Positions 9,601-16,983 of a stretch of 49,220 bases of DNA are shown in pieces. The DNA is from JBBPYR01 sp038199755 (GTDB lineage Bacteria > Chloroflexota > Ktedonobacteria > Ktedonobacterales > Ktedonobacteraceae). The notes below the pieces were generated by a model. It saw nothing but the letters and a program-made list of their open reading frames with translations. It ran no database searches and was not told the DNA's origin. Every line of letters begins with the position of its first letter. The stretch's first letter is position 1. Location of the stretch: NCBI GenBank assembly GCA_038199755.1, contig JBBPYR010000333.1:1-49220 (forward strand), given 5' to 3'. The translations under genes were made by a program, and so were the position numbers.

Positions 9601-10428
9601 CGTGAAAGACTAATCGCTTCGTGGTTTGAAAGAAAGCCTGGTTTTCCAAGTGCTTTTACAAATGAATCGTGGCGTATTTTGCTGAAATCAGATGTTAAAG
9701 AACAAGAAGCAAAAGCGATGTTTGCTCTGCTCAGCAGTAAGATTGTGGCGTATCTTGTCAATCTTTTCTCTACAAACAATCACGTTAATAAAGATGAATT
9801 AGATCGTTTACCCACTCCTGATTTACAAACCTTGCCTGTGTCAATATTGGCATCTCTAGCAAATCAGTTGTTGGGGGTGCGTGGGAGCCTAGAACGAGAC
9901 TTTGTCGTAAAATATAGCGCGCTATTGCCAGAGTTTGAGGATGGTAGGGTGTATGTGCCCCCTTCTTCAGTGTTGGCGGCTATGAAACTGCCGAAGTTGA
10001 CAATGGCTAGCTTGGTAGGACGTGGCGAGGTAAAGAATAGTGGACCCGCCAATGGGCGTATGAGAGCACTCAGATCGCGTAATGTAATTGTGTCTACTAT
10101 TGAGCCAACATGGCCCTATGCTACTGACTTTGCTCAAGTGCTCGCTCTTTTCTTGCTTGAACCTGCACACGAAAATGAGACTTGGGGACAAGCTCAAAGT
10201 TGGTTGCTGCCCGATCCTGTCGCCTCTGCTAGTTGGTTGGCTATGTATACGACGTTGAGTCAGCAAGCACAGGCGCAATGGGAGCTGTTTGTCTCACTGC
10301 AAAAGCAGGTAGATCATGTGGTAGCCGACTGGTATGGCTTTGATGAGAGGATGCGCGCTGCAATCGCAGAAGGTTTACCTTGGGCCAGAAGGCGCAGAAA
10401 TGATGCTGGCTCTACATTGGCAGAATAA
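6667..10428 (+). CDS. Type IIG restriction-modification enzyme (N6-adenine methylase with nuclease)
   Basis: The protein has 1253 residues. The N-terminal domain carries a PD-(D/E)XK nuclease pattern: P91-D92, then E106-D-K108 in a WEDKN strand. A long helical region follows. The gamma-class adenine methyltransferase core has the SAM-binding motif DPACGSGSF at 547-555 and the catalytic motif NPPY at 704-707. A TaqI/Eco57I-like target-recognition region occupies the C-terminal third. It should cut DNA and methylate adenine in one polypeptide, as in Eco57I-type enzymes. No separate hsdS, hsdR or partner methylase is adjacent. The gene looks more AT-rich than its surroundings, consistent with horizontal transfer. 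PglX of BREX is an alternative relative, but PglX lacks the N-terminal nuclease motif and its usual partners are not seen here. Confidence 0.9.
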   Translation: MAHDTNDTATFMPSQIVDSFRQKVIERIHIVVDGKEYTYAEYLTLPDTRRSGDEANAVDLRFTLYSLEWLGFTASDWVYNEPVQGQKGNRPDYLVRGSIGVAFIWEDKNSTLDLNEIEHLAQMRRYSIGTAGYAVWCNMRRLYAVRFSPGDALKYDILADVSLEELFGSQTLLPIHTETQATNLALFKLLFSKGRFTQFSELIERIGVDEQTFEDAQEGAVSFEDAQTIRNFITGSRESLNHLRLAALSRIQEALARRERLVSQEKALRQEWEVARDEFIDTLKYNVKSFDAISKPVFDAIERLTPQLGEIETQEISKVKEIFERVAGIGVGKASAASRARFEKWLERALHINSALLSLRFISQEPFRIADAYRIWSERQNDKEDMRVEIFAEQVSYVFFVRLLLIRVLEDKHVLRPRLASDGGFLDWSNYVKRHFKELDGIGILNENYCNILARKAGQYYLHFFQQAIFDWFNPDDFLLVETLEFLCRYNFRNVTSDIIGFTYEEYIERNARNRKGHFLTRPDVVEYMLDVLDYSGPQIIGRRICDPACGSGSFLVHAARRYRRALVTYFCNTYKLQEAELYANQQRRVELAHRYLNDLIDLFYGMEMNPFACYLAEMNLLIQSVDDLAVLQDAGDRQPIERFQVFNTDSLDLPREVLDTDMSDTSQGVLVPDRLSDRLSDEAYPIKAKLGQFAEGFFYIISNPPYVNSRQEDMDVNRYKNTAFYRAALSGDTNLYLLFLRLGTYYLSYYGQMVYIIPLTIFGDRSASAIRKLLKTPPFNPDVAIRFYRGDILFPGVDQAVGIVRITHSQPTTSITISGGLTIQEARAAQFTTTLTNVIEAVPQNGIWQGNWLVADSQISLAIWEHTKRISANLTNRLTFLLDEIFDIKQGDINATMLNPLRLGPKQGSFSKGHVAIYKGEDIKSYAPLPILPSDWAMVSPTSGKEAARTYQVLEQLKQSTTIERGIILRQVTRLNTRERLIASWFERKPGFPSAFTNESWRILLKSDVKEQEAKAMFALLSSKIVAYLVNLFSTNNHVNKDELDRLPTPDLQTLPVSILASLANQLLGVRGSLERDFVVKYSALLPEFEDGRVYVPPSSVLAAMKLPKLTMASLVGRGEVKNSGPANGRMRALRSRNVIVSTIEPTWPYATDFAQVLALFLLEPAHENETWGQAQSWLLPDPVASASWLAMYTTLSQQAQAQWELFVSLQKQVDHVVADWYGFDERMRAAIAEGLPWARRRRNDAGSTLAE
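7303..7347 (+). repeat. In-frame 15-bp direct repeat in the type IIG gene
   Basis: TTTGAGGATGCTCAA occurs at 7303-7317 and again at 7333-7347, exactly 30 bases apart. The protein therefore reads FEDAQ twice, ten residues apart, in the linker after the nuclease domain. It looks like a small in-frame duplication. Confidence 0.8.
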
Positions 10429-10543
10429 GTCTTTCTCTATTATTTACGAGCGATTTGTGCTATTCTTAATACAATGCATGTTGGCGTGCGGTAAATGCAC
10501 GAAGATTGTAAAGGGCAATCGGTTGTGGTGTTTATAGATAGGG

Positions 10544-12040
10544 ATGAATGCAATGCAAGAGATACACGAAGCACTGGCGGTTGGGGCCGTTGTGCATGGA
10601 CGATATATTGTAGTAGAAGTGTTGGATAGAGGGGAATTTAGTGTCACCTATCGCGTAAAAGATAAACGGAACGCACATGATTTCCTTGTTCTCAAGGAGT
10701 TATTAATTTCTAATAGTAGAGTGCAACGGCACATTCCTCCTGAAGTTGTGCTCCTGAAGCGTTTGCATCATCCAGCACTTCCTCGTGTCCTTGATGTCTT
10801 TAATGATGATGTATATAAACGCGCCTATGTCCTCACAAGCTATATCAAGGGGCGCAACCTCGACACATTCCGCTTAACGCAGCTAGAGCAACATGTTTCT
10901 CCATCTCAAGCAATATCACTGCTTGGTCCTATTATGGACGCTGTTGCATATCTACATCAGCAGCAACCACCTATCATTCATTACTCGATCAAACCAGCGA
11001 ATATCATCATACGAGAGGCAGATGCGCAACCTGTGCTGGTTGGTTTTGATCTCGCTCAACAGTACAATGTGCGCAGAATTACTCGTATCCAACCGGAGAA
11101 GCAGTGTTATGATGCACCTGAGCAGTATCACACGCAAGGAACAATCAGTCCGACTACCGATATATATGCACTGGGTGCGACAGTATACACGTTGCTTTCT
11201 GGCTCTATTCCCCCTGACGCCCTTTCGCGCCAGACGCATTTGCGGAGGCGGCTTCCTGACCCTCTCGTCCCTTTAAGTCAACTCATACCCTCTCTGCCAA
11301 CAGCCATCGTCACGACCATCCATCGTGCCATGGCGATTAATAGTAGTGAGCGTTTTGCCACCGTCGAGCAGTTTCAAACTGCTCTCGGACGAGAAATTAC
11401 TGTGCCGCTCACACCAGTGCCCGCCTTCTTGCAAAGAGGATCGTATAAGTCATCGTATCAAGAACGTGTAATGAGCGTGCTGCCTAAGAACATACCATTC
11501 ACCAGCATCACGCTCAAAAATATTCCGCGCTTCCAACTCACGATTATCTCACTCAGTCTCATCTTGCTGCTCATTATTGGCACTGTGACGGGTCTGCTGT
11601 ATAACGCAACGAGCCAGCAACAGCCTCAACCTTCACCACGAGCTAACGCTGTGGCTACTTCGACCGCCTCAGTTGTACGCTCAAAAACGGTCGCCACCCC
11701 TGCCCCTCTAGCAACGCCTTTTCCCATGCTTGCTAAGTTGTATATCGGTACCATTCATGATTTCTCTCAACGTCAGACGACTGAAATGATGCTCACTGAT
11801 GTGCAGCAGCAGCAAGCAACCATCAGCGGTAACTTCAAGGGATTGAGCATGAGCAGTTCTTTTACTGGCAGTATCAGTGCCTCTGGACATATTCAATTTA
11901 TTCTCGCCCAAAACATGGGGCAAAAGATTGTCGCCTTCGACGGCATGATACGCAGCGATCATACCATCTCAGGAACATTTTGTAGTTCGCTCCAACCCGC
12001 AAATTGTGGTGATTACGGAATATGGAGCATCTCGACATAG
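10544..12040 (+). CDS. Membrane-anchored Ser/Thr protein kinase homologue, probable pseudokinase
   Basis: The protein has 498 residues with a bacterial Hanks-type kinase fold at about 20-285. The ATP-anchoring lysine (VLK, K51) and the APEQY segment at 191-195 are present, followed by TTDIYALGATVYTLLSG. The catalytic loop reads HYSIKPAN (146-153) instead of HRDxKPxN, and the metal-binding DFG is replaced by GFD (167-169), so both catalytic aspartates are missing. The Gly-rich loop is also degraded (LDRGEFSVTY). One membrane helix lies at about 331-352. A Pro/Ala/Thr-rich linker and a beta-rich extracytoplasmic tail (about 395-498) follow. A second in-frame ATG at 10553 is better spaced from the AGGG purine run than the first. 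The gene starts 115 bp after the type IIG gene and its 3' end overlaps the convergent epimerase by 28 bp. It probably acts as a binding or sensing scaffold. Confidence 0.88.
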   Translation: MNAMQEIHEALAVGAVVHGRYIVVEVLDRGEFSVTYRVKDKRNAHDFLVLKELLISNSRVQRHIPPEVVLLKRLHHPALPRVLDVFNDDVYKRAYVLTSYIKGRNLDTFRLTQLEQHVSPSQAISLLGPIMDAVAYLHQQQPPIIHYSIKPANIIIREADAQPVLVGFDLAQQYNVRRITRIQPEKQCYDAPEQYHTQGTISPTTDIYALGATVYTLLSGSIPPDALSRQTHLRRRLPDPLVPLSQLIPSLPTAIVTTIHRAMAINSSERFATVEQFQTALGREITVPLTPVPAFLQRGSYKSSYQERVMSVLPKNIPFTSITLKNIPRFQLTIISLSLILLLIIGTVTGLLYNATSQQQPQPSPRANAVATSTASVVRSKTVATPAPLATPFPMLAKLYIGTIHDFSQRQTTEMMLTDVQQQQATISGNFKGLSMSSSFTGSISASGHIQFILAQNMGQKIVAFDGMIRSDHTISGTFCSSLQPANCGDYGIWSIST

Positions 12041-12981
12041 TCGCGAATGCCAGCTTCAAGCGAGAATTGAGGTTCATACTTGAGCTGTTGTCGTGCTGCG
12101 GTCAGATCGAGCATGCCACGTGCTTTCATATCGCTTTGTTCAAGCTCGCTCAGGCCCGCACCAATCTCAATATCCGCGTGAGGTAACACTTTTCGTACCA
12201 CATCCGCTACCTGCGCCGCGCTATGCATGGCACCGGAGCCGATGTTGAAGACGCGCTGCCTTAGTTGCGAGTTTGGTACATATAACGCTTTGATCACTGC
12301 CTGCGCGATATCTTTCACATGAGTGTAGTCGCGTGGCATATCGCCGCCCGTGGCAAAGCGCGTCGGTAATCCCTTGACGCTATTCTCGACCATCGGTTTG
12401 ATATACATAGGATAGCGCATGCAATATCCATAAATGGCGGAGTTACGTAGCGCGATGAAGTCAATATTGTTCGTGCTATAGTAGGTCATTCCCACAATTT
12501 CCGCCGCCGCTTTGGAGGCTCCATAGGGTCCGAGTGGATTTCCTGCCGTGGGGGTATGAATGGGGTGACGCTCATCAATTGGCTCATATTGCTTGGGAGC
12601 ATATACCGCGATGCTGCTGCTTTGTACAACGCGCTGCACACCAGCTAGGCGCGCCGCTTCAAGCACATTGATCGTGCCTGTCACATTAACTTGAAAGGTG
12701 ATGGCGGGCTCTTCCAGCGAATACGGCGGGTCGTACAGGGCGGCTCCATGAAAAATACGCTCAACCTTATACTGCTGGACGCAGCGCACAATGCTGGCTA
12801 GGTCCAGAATCTGGCCACGGACACGCACAATCTTGTCTTCATAGGGAGCGGTCAAGGCGGCAAGCTCAGGAAGAGGGGCGGCGGCGTCAAATATAATCAC
12901 ACGCATACCGCGTTCGGCAAGGCGGAGCGTGACGTAGGTGCCCAGGAAACCGGAGCCACCAGTAATCAGAACGGTAGACAT
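12013..12981 (-). CDS. NAD-dependent epimerase/dehydratase (extended SDR)
   Basis: The protein has 322 residues. The nucleotide-binding motif TGGSGFLG is at 7-14. The catalytic pair YxxxK is YGASK at 153-157, and the active-site serines are at 121-123 (QSSSIAVY). It belongs to the extended short-chain dehydrogenase family, whose members epimerise or dehydrate nucleotide sugars or act on related substrates. The actual substrate is not readable. An AGAGGAGG ribosome binding site stands just before the ATG. The M20 peptidase gene ends 43 bp upstream on the same strand, so the two are probably co-transcribed. The 3' end overlaps the convergent pseudokinase gene by 28 bp. Confidence 0.92.
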   Translation of the reverse strand: MSTVLITGGSGFLGTYVTLRLAERGMRVIIFDAAAPLPELAALTAPYEDKIVRVRGQILDLASIVRCVQQYKVERIFHGAALYDPPYSLEEPAITFQVNVTGTINVLEAARLAGVQRVVQSSSIAVYAPKQYEPIDERHPIHTPTAGNPLGPYGASKAAAEIVGMTYYSTNNIDFIALRNSAIYGYCMRYPMYIKPMVENSVKGLPTRFATGGDMPRDYTHVKDIAQAVIKALYVPNSQLRQRVFNIGSGAMHSAAQVADVVRKVLPHADIEIGAGLSELEQSDMKARGMLDLTAARQQLKYEPQFSLEAGIRDYVEMLHIP

Positions 12982-13024
12982 TGTGTTCCTCCTCTATAGG
13001 TATGCTGTCTGCGGTGACGAGTAA

Positions 13025-14335
13025 TTATGTATGTGCTGTCACGCCTAATAGCCGTGCAGTGACCAGTGCCATAACTTTGATACTGGTGAGCAGGTCGGCG
13101 ATGGCGAGCGATTCGTCAATAATGTGCGTCTGCGTGATTTCACCGGGGCCATAGACAATACATTGTTGGATGCCAGCATCGCGCACAACAAAACGCTGGT
13201 CGTCGGTGCCTGGGCTGCATACATAGCCAGGGGCCCGTCCCAAAACGTGCTGAAGCGCCTCTGTAAAGGCCTGCACAAGTGGTGTCTCGCTGTTGACCCA
13301 GATGGGATCGGTTGCGTAACGTTCGAGGTATGCATAACGAAAATCGGGGGTGTTGCGTGCGCGCCGTTCGAGCAGTTCTTTGATCTCATGACGAGCGTCC
13401 TCTAACGTCTCATCCATGACGAGGCGGCGATCAAATGCGACGGTGCAACTATCTGGTACGCTATTGGTGTTCGTACCACCATGCACGACATTGAAAGAGA
13501 GGCTGGCAGCATTGGCGGTGGCCGGAACTACGGGCGTGCGATTGAGGCGTTGCTGTAAACGTGGCTTCAACACCTGTACCGCTTCGTCGAGAAAGCCTGC
13601 CATGTGTTCAATCGCGTTCACGCCGCGTTCGGGCGTACTCCCATGCGATTGCCGTCCAAAGGTCGTGATTTCACCCCAGATGGCACCACGGTGACCCAAA
13701 CAAATATTGTCAACGTTCAATGGCTCGGTAATCACGACATAGGTGGTGCGCTCGGCAGAGATATAGCCGCGCTCGACGAGCAAACCCATGCCCGCGTTGC
13801 GGTTGCCCGTGCTTTCTTCGTCTACAACACTACTCTGTTCGACGGTGCCGCGCAAATCGAGACCTGCCCGCCGAATAGCTTCCACCGCATAGACCTGAGC
13901 CGCTATGCCGCCCTTCATATCCGAGGCACCACGTCCATAGATGCGCCCATCACGCAGCTCGCCACCAAAGGGATCGCAACTCCAGCCCGCGCTTACGGGA
14001 ACAACGTCCATGTGTCCGTTGAAATGCATCACAGGTGCATGCTGTGAGCCGACTAGACCAGCTAAGCGAGCAACAACGTTCGTACGCGCTTGCCCATCTC
14101 CATAGGGGGCAAGTTCAGCAATCTCCTCTTGTGTTAGGTCAAGGTATTCTATCTCGTAGCCAAGTTGATGCAGGTGTTCGCCGATGTAACGCGCACATTC
14201 AGGATAGGCATATCCGGGCGGATTGACAGTAGGGAAGCGAATCATACCCTGTAAAAAACCGACTGCCTCATCAATCAGAGCATCTGCCGTTCGTAGAATT
14301 GCCTGAACCTCTTCGGCTTGTAAGGAATCTGACAT
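13025..14335 (-). CDS. M20 family metallopeptidase / deacylase (ArgE/DapE type)
   Basis: The protein has 436 residues. The metal ligands of the family are visible: H108 and D110 in FNGHMDVVP, the bridging aspartate D139 in GRGASDMKGG, and the catalytic and ligand pair E173-E174 in VDEESTGN. A lid or dimerisation domain follows with HGSTPERGVNAIE. The reaction would be zinc- or cobalt-dependent amide hydrolysis of an N-acyl amino acid, N-succinyl-diaminopimelate or a small peptide. The exact substrate is undetermined. AAGGA precedes the ATG at a good distance. It lies 65 bp after ecfT on the same strand and may be the fifth gene of the ECF operon, which raises the possibility that it processes the imported compound (inference). 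Confidence 0.92.
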   Translation of the reverse strand: MSDSLQAEEVQAILRTADALIDEAVGFLQGMIRFPTVNPPGYAYPECARYIGEHLHQLGYEIEYLDLTQEEIAELAPYGDGQARTNVVARLAGLVGSQHAPVMHFNGHMDVVPVSAGWSCDPFGGELRDGRIYGRGASDMKGGIAAQVYAVEAIRRAGLDLRGTVEQSSVVDEESTGNRNAGMGLLVERGYISAERTTYVVITEPLNVDNICLGHRGAIWGEITTFGRQSHGSTPERGVNAIEHMAGFLDEAVQVLKPRLQQRLNRTPVVPATANAASLSFNVVHGGTNTNSVPDSCTVAFDRRLVMDETLEDARHEIKELLERRARNTPDFRYAYLERYATDPIWVNSETPLVQAFTEALQHVLGRAPGYVCSPGTDDQRFVVRDAGIQQCIVYGPGEITQTHIIDESLAIADLLTSIKVMALVTARLLGVTAHT

Positions 14336-14400
14336 CCAAAAATCCTTCTAGGGATGCCTCTTGTGGGCATCCAATCATCCCAATCATCCTATACCTGTCA

Positions 14401-15234
14401 TTACCATGGGGAAAAGATATTGACCAGGACCGTGACGACGCACGTGATTAGCGTGATGGTTAGCACAAGCGCGTCAAAACGCTCGAAGTGATGCTCACGG
14501 CGTTTGCTGCGCCGCCAGCCGGGACGACCACCATAGCAACGTGCCTCCATCGCAGTGCTCAGCACCTCGGCACGTTTGAAGCCACTCACGAAGAGCGGAA
14601 TTAATAAGGGGGCAAGCTTGAGTGTGCGCTGAATAAAGTTGCCCTGATCAAAGCGCACGCCGCGAGCAGCCTGTGCCTTCATGAGACGCTCGATCTCCGT
14701 CACGAAAATGGGTACGAATTTAAAGGCGATGATGAGCACCATCACAAAGGCATTGACAGGAATACCGATACGCTGGAGCGGAGAGAGCAACGCCTCCGCG
14801 CCATCGGTCATATCCACGAGCGACATCGTAAACGAGAGCATGGTGGTGAGATAAAACAGCACAAACACGCGCATCATGACGATGATGCTGGTGAGAATAC
14901 CTGTCCAGGTGACTGAGAGTATCCACCATTGCCAGAGCGGTTTTGTGTGCTGCGGAAGCGGATAAAAGAGAATTTCAAAGATGAATATAATGAAGAGGAA
15001 GCCAAGAAAGGGTTTGAAGCCACGCAGCACATAGGCGAGCGAAATGTGTGATATCCCCTGCAGCGCGCAGCAAAAGAGCAAACAGAGCGCGAACGCGCTG
15101 AACGTGCTGATATAGGAGACCAGCGCGATCATCGCCACCGCACAAAACAGCTTGGTGCGTGGGTCCATGCGGTTCAATGCTGATCCATTATTGATGTACT
15201 GACCAAAGGTGATATCGCGTGAAAGTTCTATCAT
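14401..15234 (-). CDS. ecfT: ECF transporter transmembrane component EcfT
   Basis: The protein has 277 residues. The N-terminus INNGSALNRMDPRTKL is characteristic of EcfT (the x-L-x-x-x-D-P-R-x-K signature before helix 1). Five to six membrane helices follow. The cytoplasmic coupling helices carry the paired Ala-Arg-Gly motifs: MKAQAARGVRFDQ near residue 187 and the AMEARCYGGRPGWRR segment near 230. These short motifs bind the grooves of the two ATPases. It links the S-component to ATP hydrolysis. The gene is last of the four ECF genes, 58 bp after ecfA2. Confidence 0.95.
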   Translation of the reverse strand: MIELSRDITFGQYINNGSALNRMDPRTKLFCAVAMIALVSYISTFSAFALCLLFCCALQGISHISLAYVLRGFKPFLGFLFIIFIFEILFYPLPQHTKPLWQWWILSVTWTGILTSIIVMMRVFVLFYLTTMLSFTMSLVDMTDGAEALLSPLQRIGIPVNAFVMVLIIAFKFVPIFVTEIERLMKAQAARGVRFDQGNFIQRTLKLAPLLIPLFVSGFKRAEVLSTAMEARCYGGRPGWRRSKRREHHFERFDALVLTITLITCVVTVLVNIFSPW

Positions 15235-15292
15235 AGTCTGCCCCTGTTGCCTTCTGTTGGCTCCTACTGCTCCCTGTTAGTTCCTACTAGCC

Positions 15293-16153
15293 CTATTGTG
15301 ATATTATCTTGTGCGTATTCAGAAGTTCCGCCTCTAATTCCGCGAGATTTAAGATATCGGTGCGTATGCTTGGCAGCACATCGCGCAAGGACAGAGCGAT
15401 CTGTGCCGCCTCTGGCAAGGTGATATCCAGGCGGGCAATCTCATCGGCGCGTGCCAGAATCTCGCGTGGTGTGCCGCTAAAGGCCACGCGACCCTGATCG
15501 AGAATATGAATAAGATCAGCCAATTCAACCACATCTTCCAGACTACTAGAGAGGTAGATAATGGTGAATTCCTGTCTCTGCTTGAGGGTAGCGATTAAAT
15601 CGAGTAGCTCATAGCGTCCACGTGGGTCCAGGCCAGCCGTAGGTTCGTCAAAAATGATAACCTTGGGTTGTAGGGCCAGCACGCCCGCAATCGCCACCCG
15701 CCGCTTTTGACCGCCACTCAGGGCATAGGTGTAGCGACTACGGAAATCTTCATATGGCAAGCCTACCGCTTCCAGCGACTCTCGTACCAGGCGGCGTGAC
15801 TCAGCTAGCGCGACATTTTTGCGCCGTGGACCGAAAGAAACATCCTTGCCTACCGTCTGCTCAAAAATCTGCGCTTCGGGCGATTGGAATACTACGCCAA
15901 CCGTGTTGCGTATGCGCTCACTATTAAAGGATGCCGCTGCGGTGTCATCCCCCTCGAAGAAAACCGTGCCAGGGGCGGGCTTAATCAGTCCGGCCAGCAC
16001 ATCTACAACGGTCGATTTTCCGGCTTTGGTGGGGCCGACGATGGCAACGGTTTGCCTCGCATCAATAGTAAGTGAGAGTTCGTGCAATGCCTCTAATGCG
16101 AAGGGAGTCCCACGCAGATAGGTGTGGGAGACATTTTTTAGTTCAAAGAGCAT
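15293..16153 (-). CDS. ecfA2: ECF transporter ATPase EcfA2
   Basis: The protein has 286 residues. Walker A is GPTKAGKST at 40-48 and the Q-loop FQSPEAQ at 89-95. The signature LSGGQKRR at 145-152 is canonical, Walker B is IIFDEP at 166-171, and the D-loop AGLDP at 173-177 is canonical. The H-loop is not: where relatives have T-H before S-M-E-D, this protein has L-S-S-S-L-E-D at 201-207, so the switch histidine is replaced by serine (S203). Its start overlaps the ecfA1 stop by 11 bases. It pairs with EcfA1 to power the S-component. See the finding on the asymmetric ATP sites. Confidence 0.95.
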   Translation of the reverse strand: MLFELKNVSHTYLRGTPFALEALHELSLTIDARQTVAIVGPTKAGKSTVVDVLAGLIKPAPGTVFFEGDDTAAASFNSERIRNTVGVVFQSPEAQIFEQTVGKDVSFGPRRKNVALAESRRLVRESLEAVGLPYEDFRSRYTYALSGGQKRRVAIAGVLALQPKVIIFDEPTAGLDPRGRYELLDLIATLKQRQEFTIIYLSSSLEDVVELADLIHILDQGRVAFSGTPREILARADEIARLDITLPEAAQIALSLRDVLPSIRTDILNLAELEAELLNTHKIISQ

Positions 16154-16982
16154 TACGCAACTCCACCTTCAACTGCTGGGCAGAAAGAATAACTTCGGGC
16201 AGGTGCGTCCATCCTTGCTGGCGCAGTCGATTGCCCAGGCGCGTCACCATCGGCACATCCAGCCCTATTGCCTCTAGCTCTTCACTGTGGGCAAAGACTT
16301 TGACCGGAGCATCGTCCATTAGCACCTGCCCCTCGTCCATCACAATAACACGCTGAAAATCCGTGACCTCATGCATAAAATGGGTGATGTGAATAACCGA
16401 GATGCCACGTTCACGTGAGAGACGATGAACCATGTCCAGTAAATTGTGCGCCGTTTTGCCGGAAATCATCGTTGTTGGCTCGTCGAGCAGCAGGTAGCGT
16501 GGGCGCATTGCCAGCACACCCGCGATGGCGACACGCTGCTTTTGCCCGACGGATAACTCGCTGATCGCCATTTGCGCGTATTCTTCCAACTCGAGCAGTG
16601 CCATCGCCTCCTCGACACGCTCGACAATTTCCACACGCGGTAGGCCAAGATTTTCCGGCCCAAAGGCGATATCGTCAATCACCGTATTCGCGACCAGTTG
16701 GTCATCAGGGTTTTGAAAAACGATACCAACACGCTGGCGAATGGTCCATATATCCTCACCTCCGGCATCTGTGCGCAGACCATCGACGCGTATCTGACCA
16801 CTTGTCGGAAACAAAATGGCTGCGAGCAACTTGGCAAGTGTGCTTTTCCCAGAACCATTATGACCAATGATAGCGACAGTTTCGCCCTCACCAATGTTTA
16901 AGTTCACCGTGCGCAAGGCTGGAGGAGCATCTTTCTCTTCCAGCATGCTGTAACTAAAGGTGACGTTTTGTATTTCAAGCAT
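16143..16982 (-). CDS. ecfA1: ECF transporter ATPase EcfA1
   Basis: The protein has 279 residues from the ATG at 16982, which lies one base after the ecfS stop. A GTG at 17024 in the same frame would overlap ecfS by 41 bases and add a tail unlike the family, so the ATG is preferred. Walker A is GHNGSGKST at 40-48. Walker B is LLLDEP with E168 present, and the switch histidine is H201 (ITHFMHEV). The signature is LSVGQ (143-147) instead of LSGGQ, and the D-loop region reads MISGK (172-176) where MLDPxG is expected. These deviations complement the missing EcfA2 histidine. Confidence 0.95.
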   Translation of the reverse strand: MLEIQNVTFSYSMLEEKDAPPALRTVNLNIGEGETVAIIGHNGSGKSTLAKLLAAILFPTSGQIRVDGLRTDAGGEDIWTIRQRVGIVFQNPDDQLVANTVIDDIAFGPENLGLPRVEIVERVEEAMALLELEEYAQMAISELSVGQKQRVAIAGVLAMRPRYLLLDEPTTMISGKTAHNLLDMVHRLSRERGISVIHITHFMHEVTDFQRVIVMDEGQVLMDDAPVKVFAHSEELEAIGLDVPMVTRLGNRLRQQGWTHLPEVILSAQQLKVELRNAL

Positions 16983-16983
16983 T

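Noticed and set aside
6667..10428. PglX of a BREX system
   Set aside because: The N-terminal nuclease motif and the absence of BrxC/PglZ/BrxL-like neighbours fit type IIG better.
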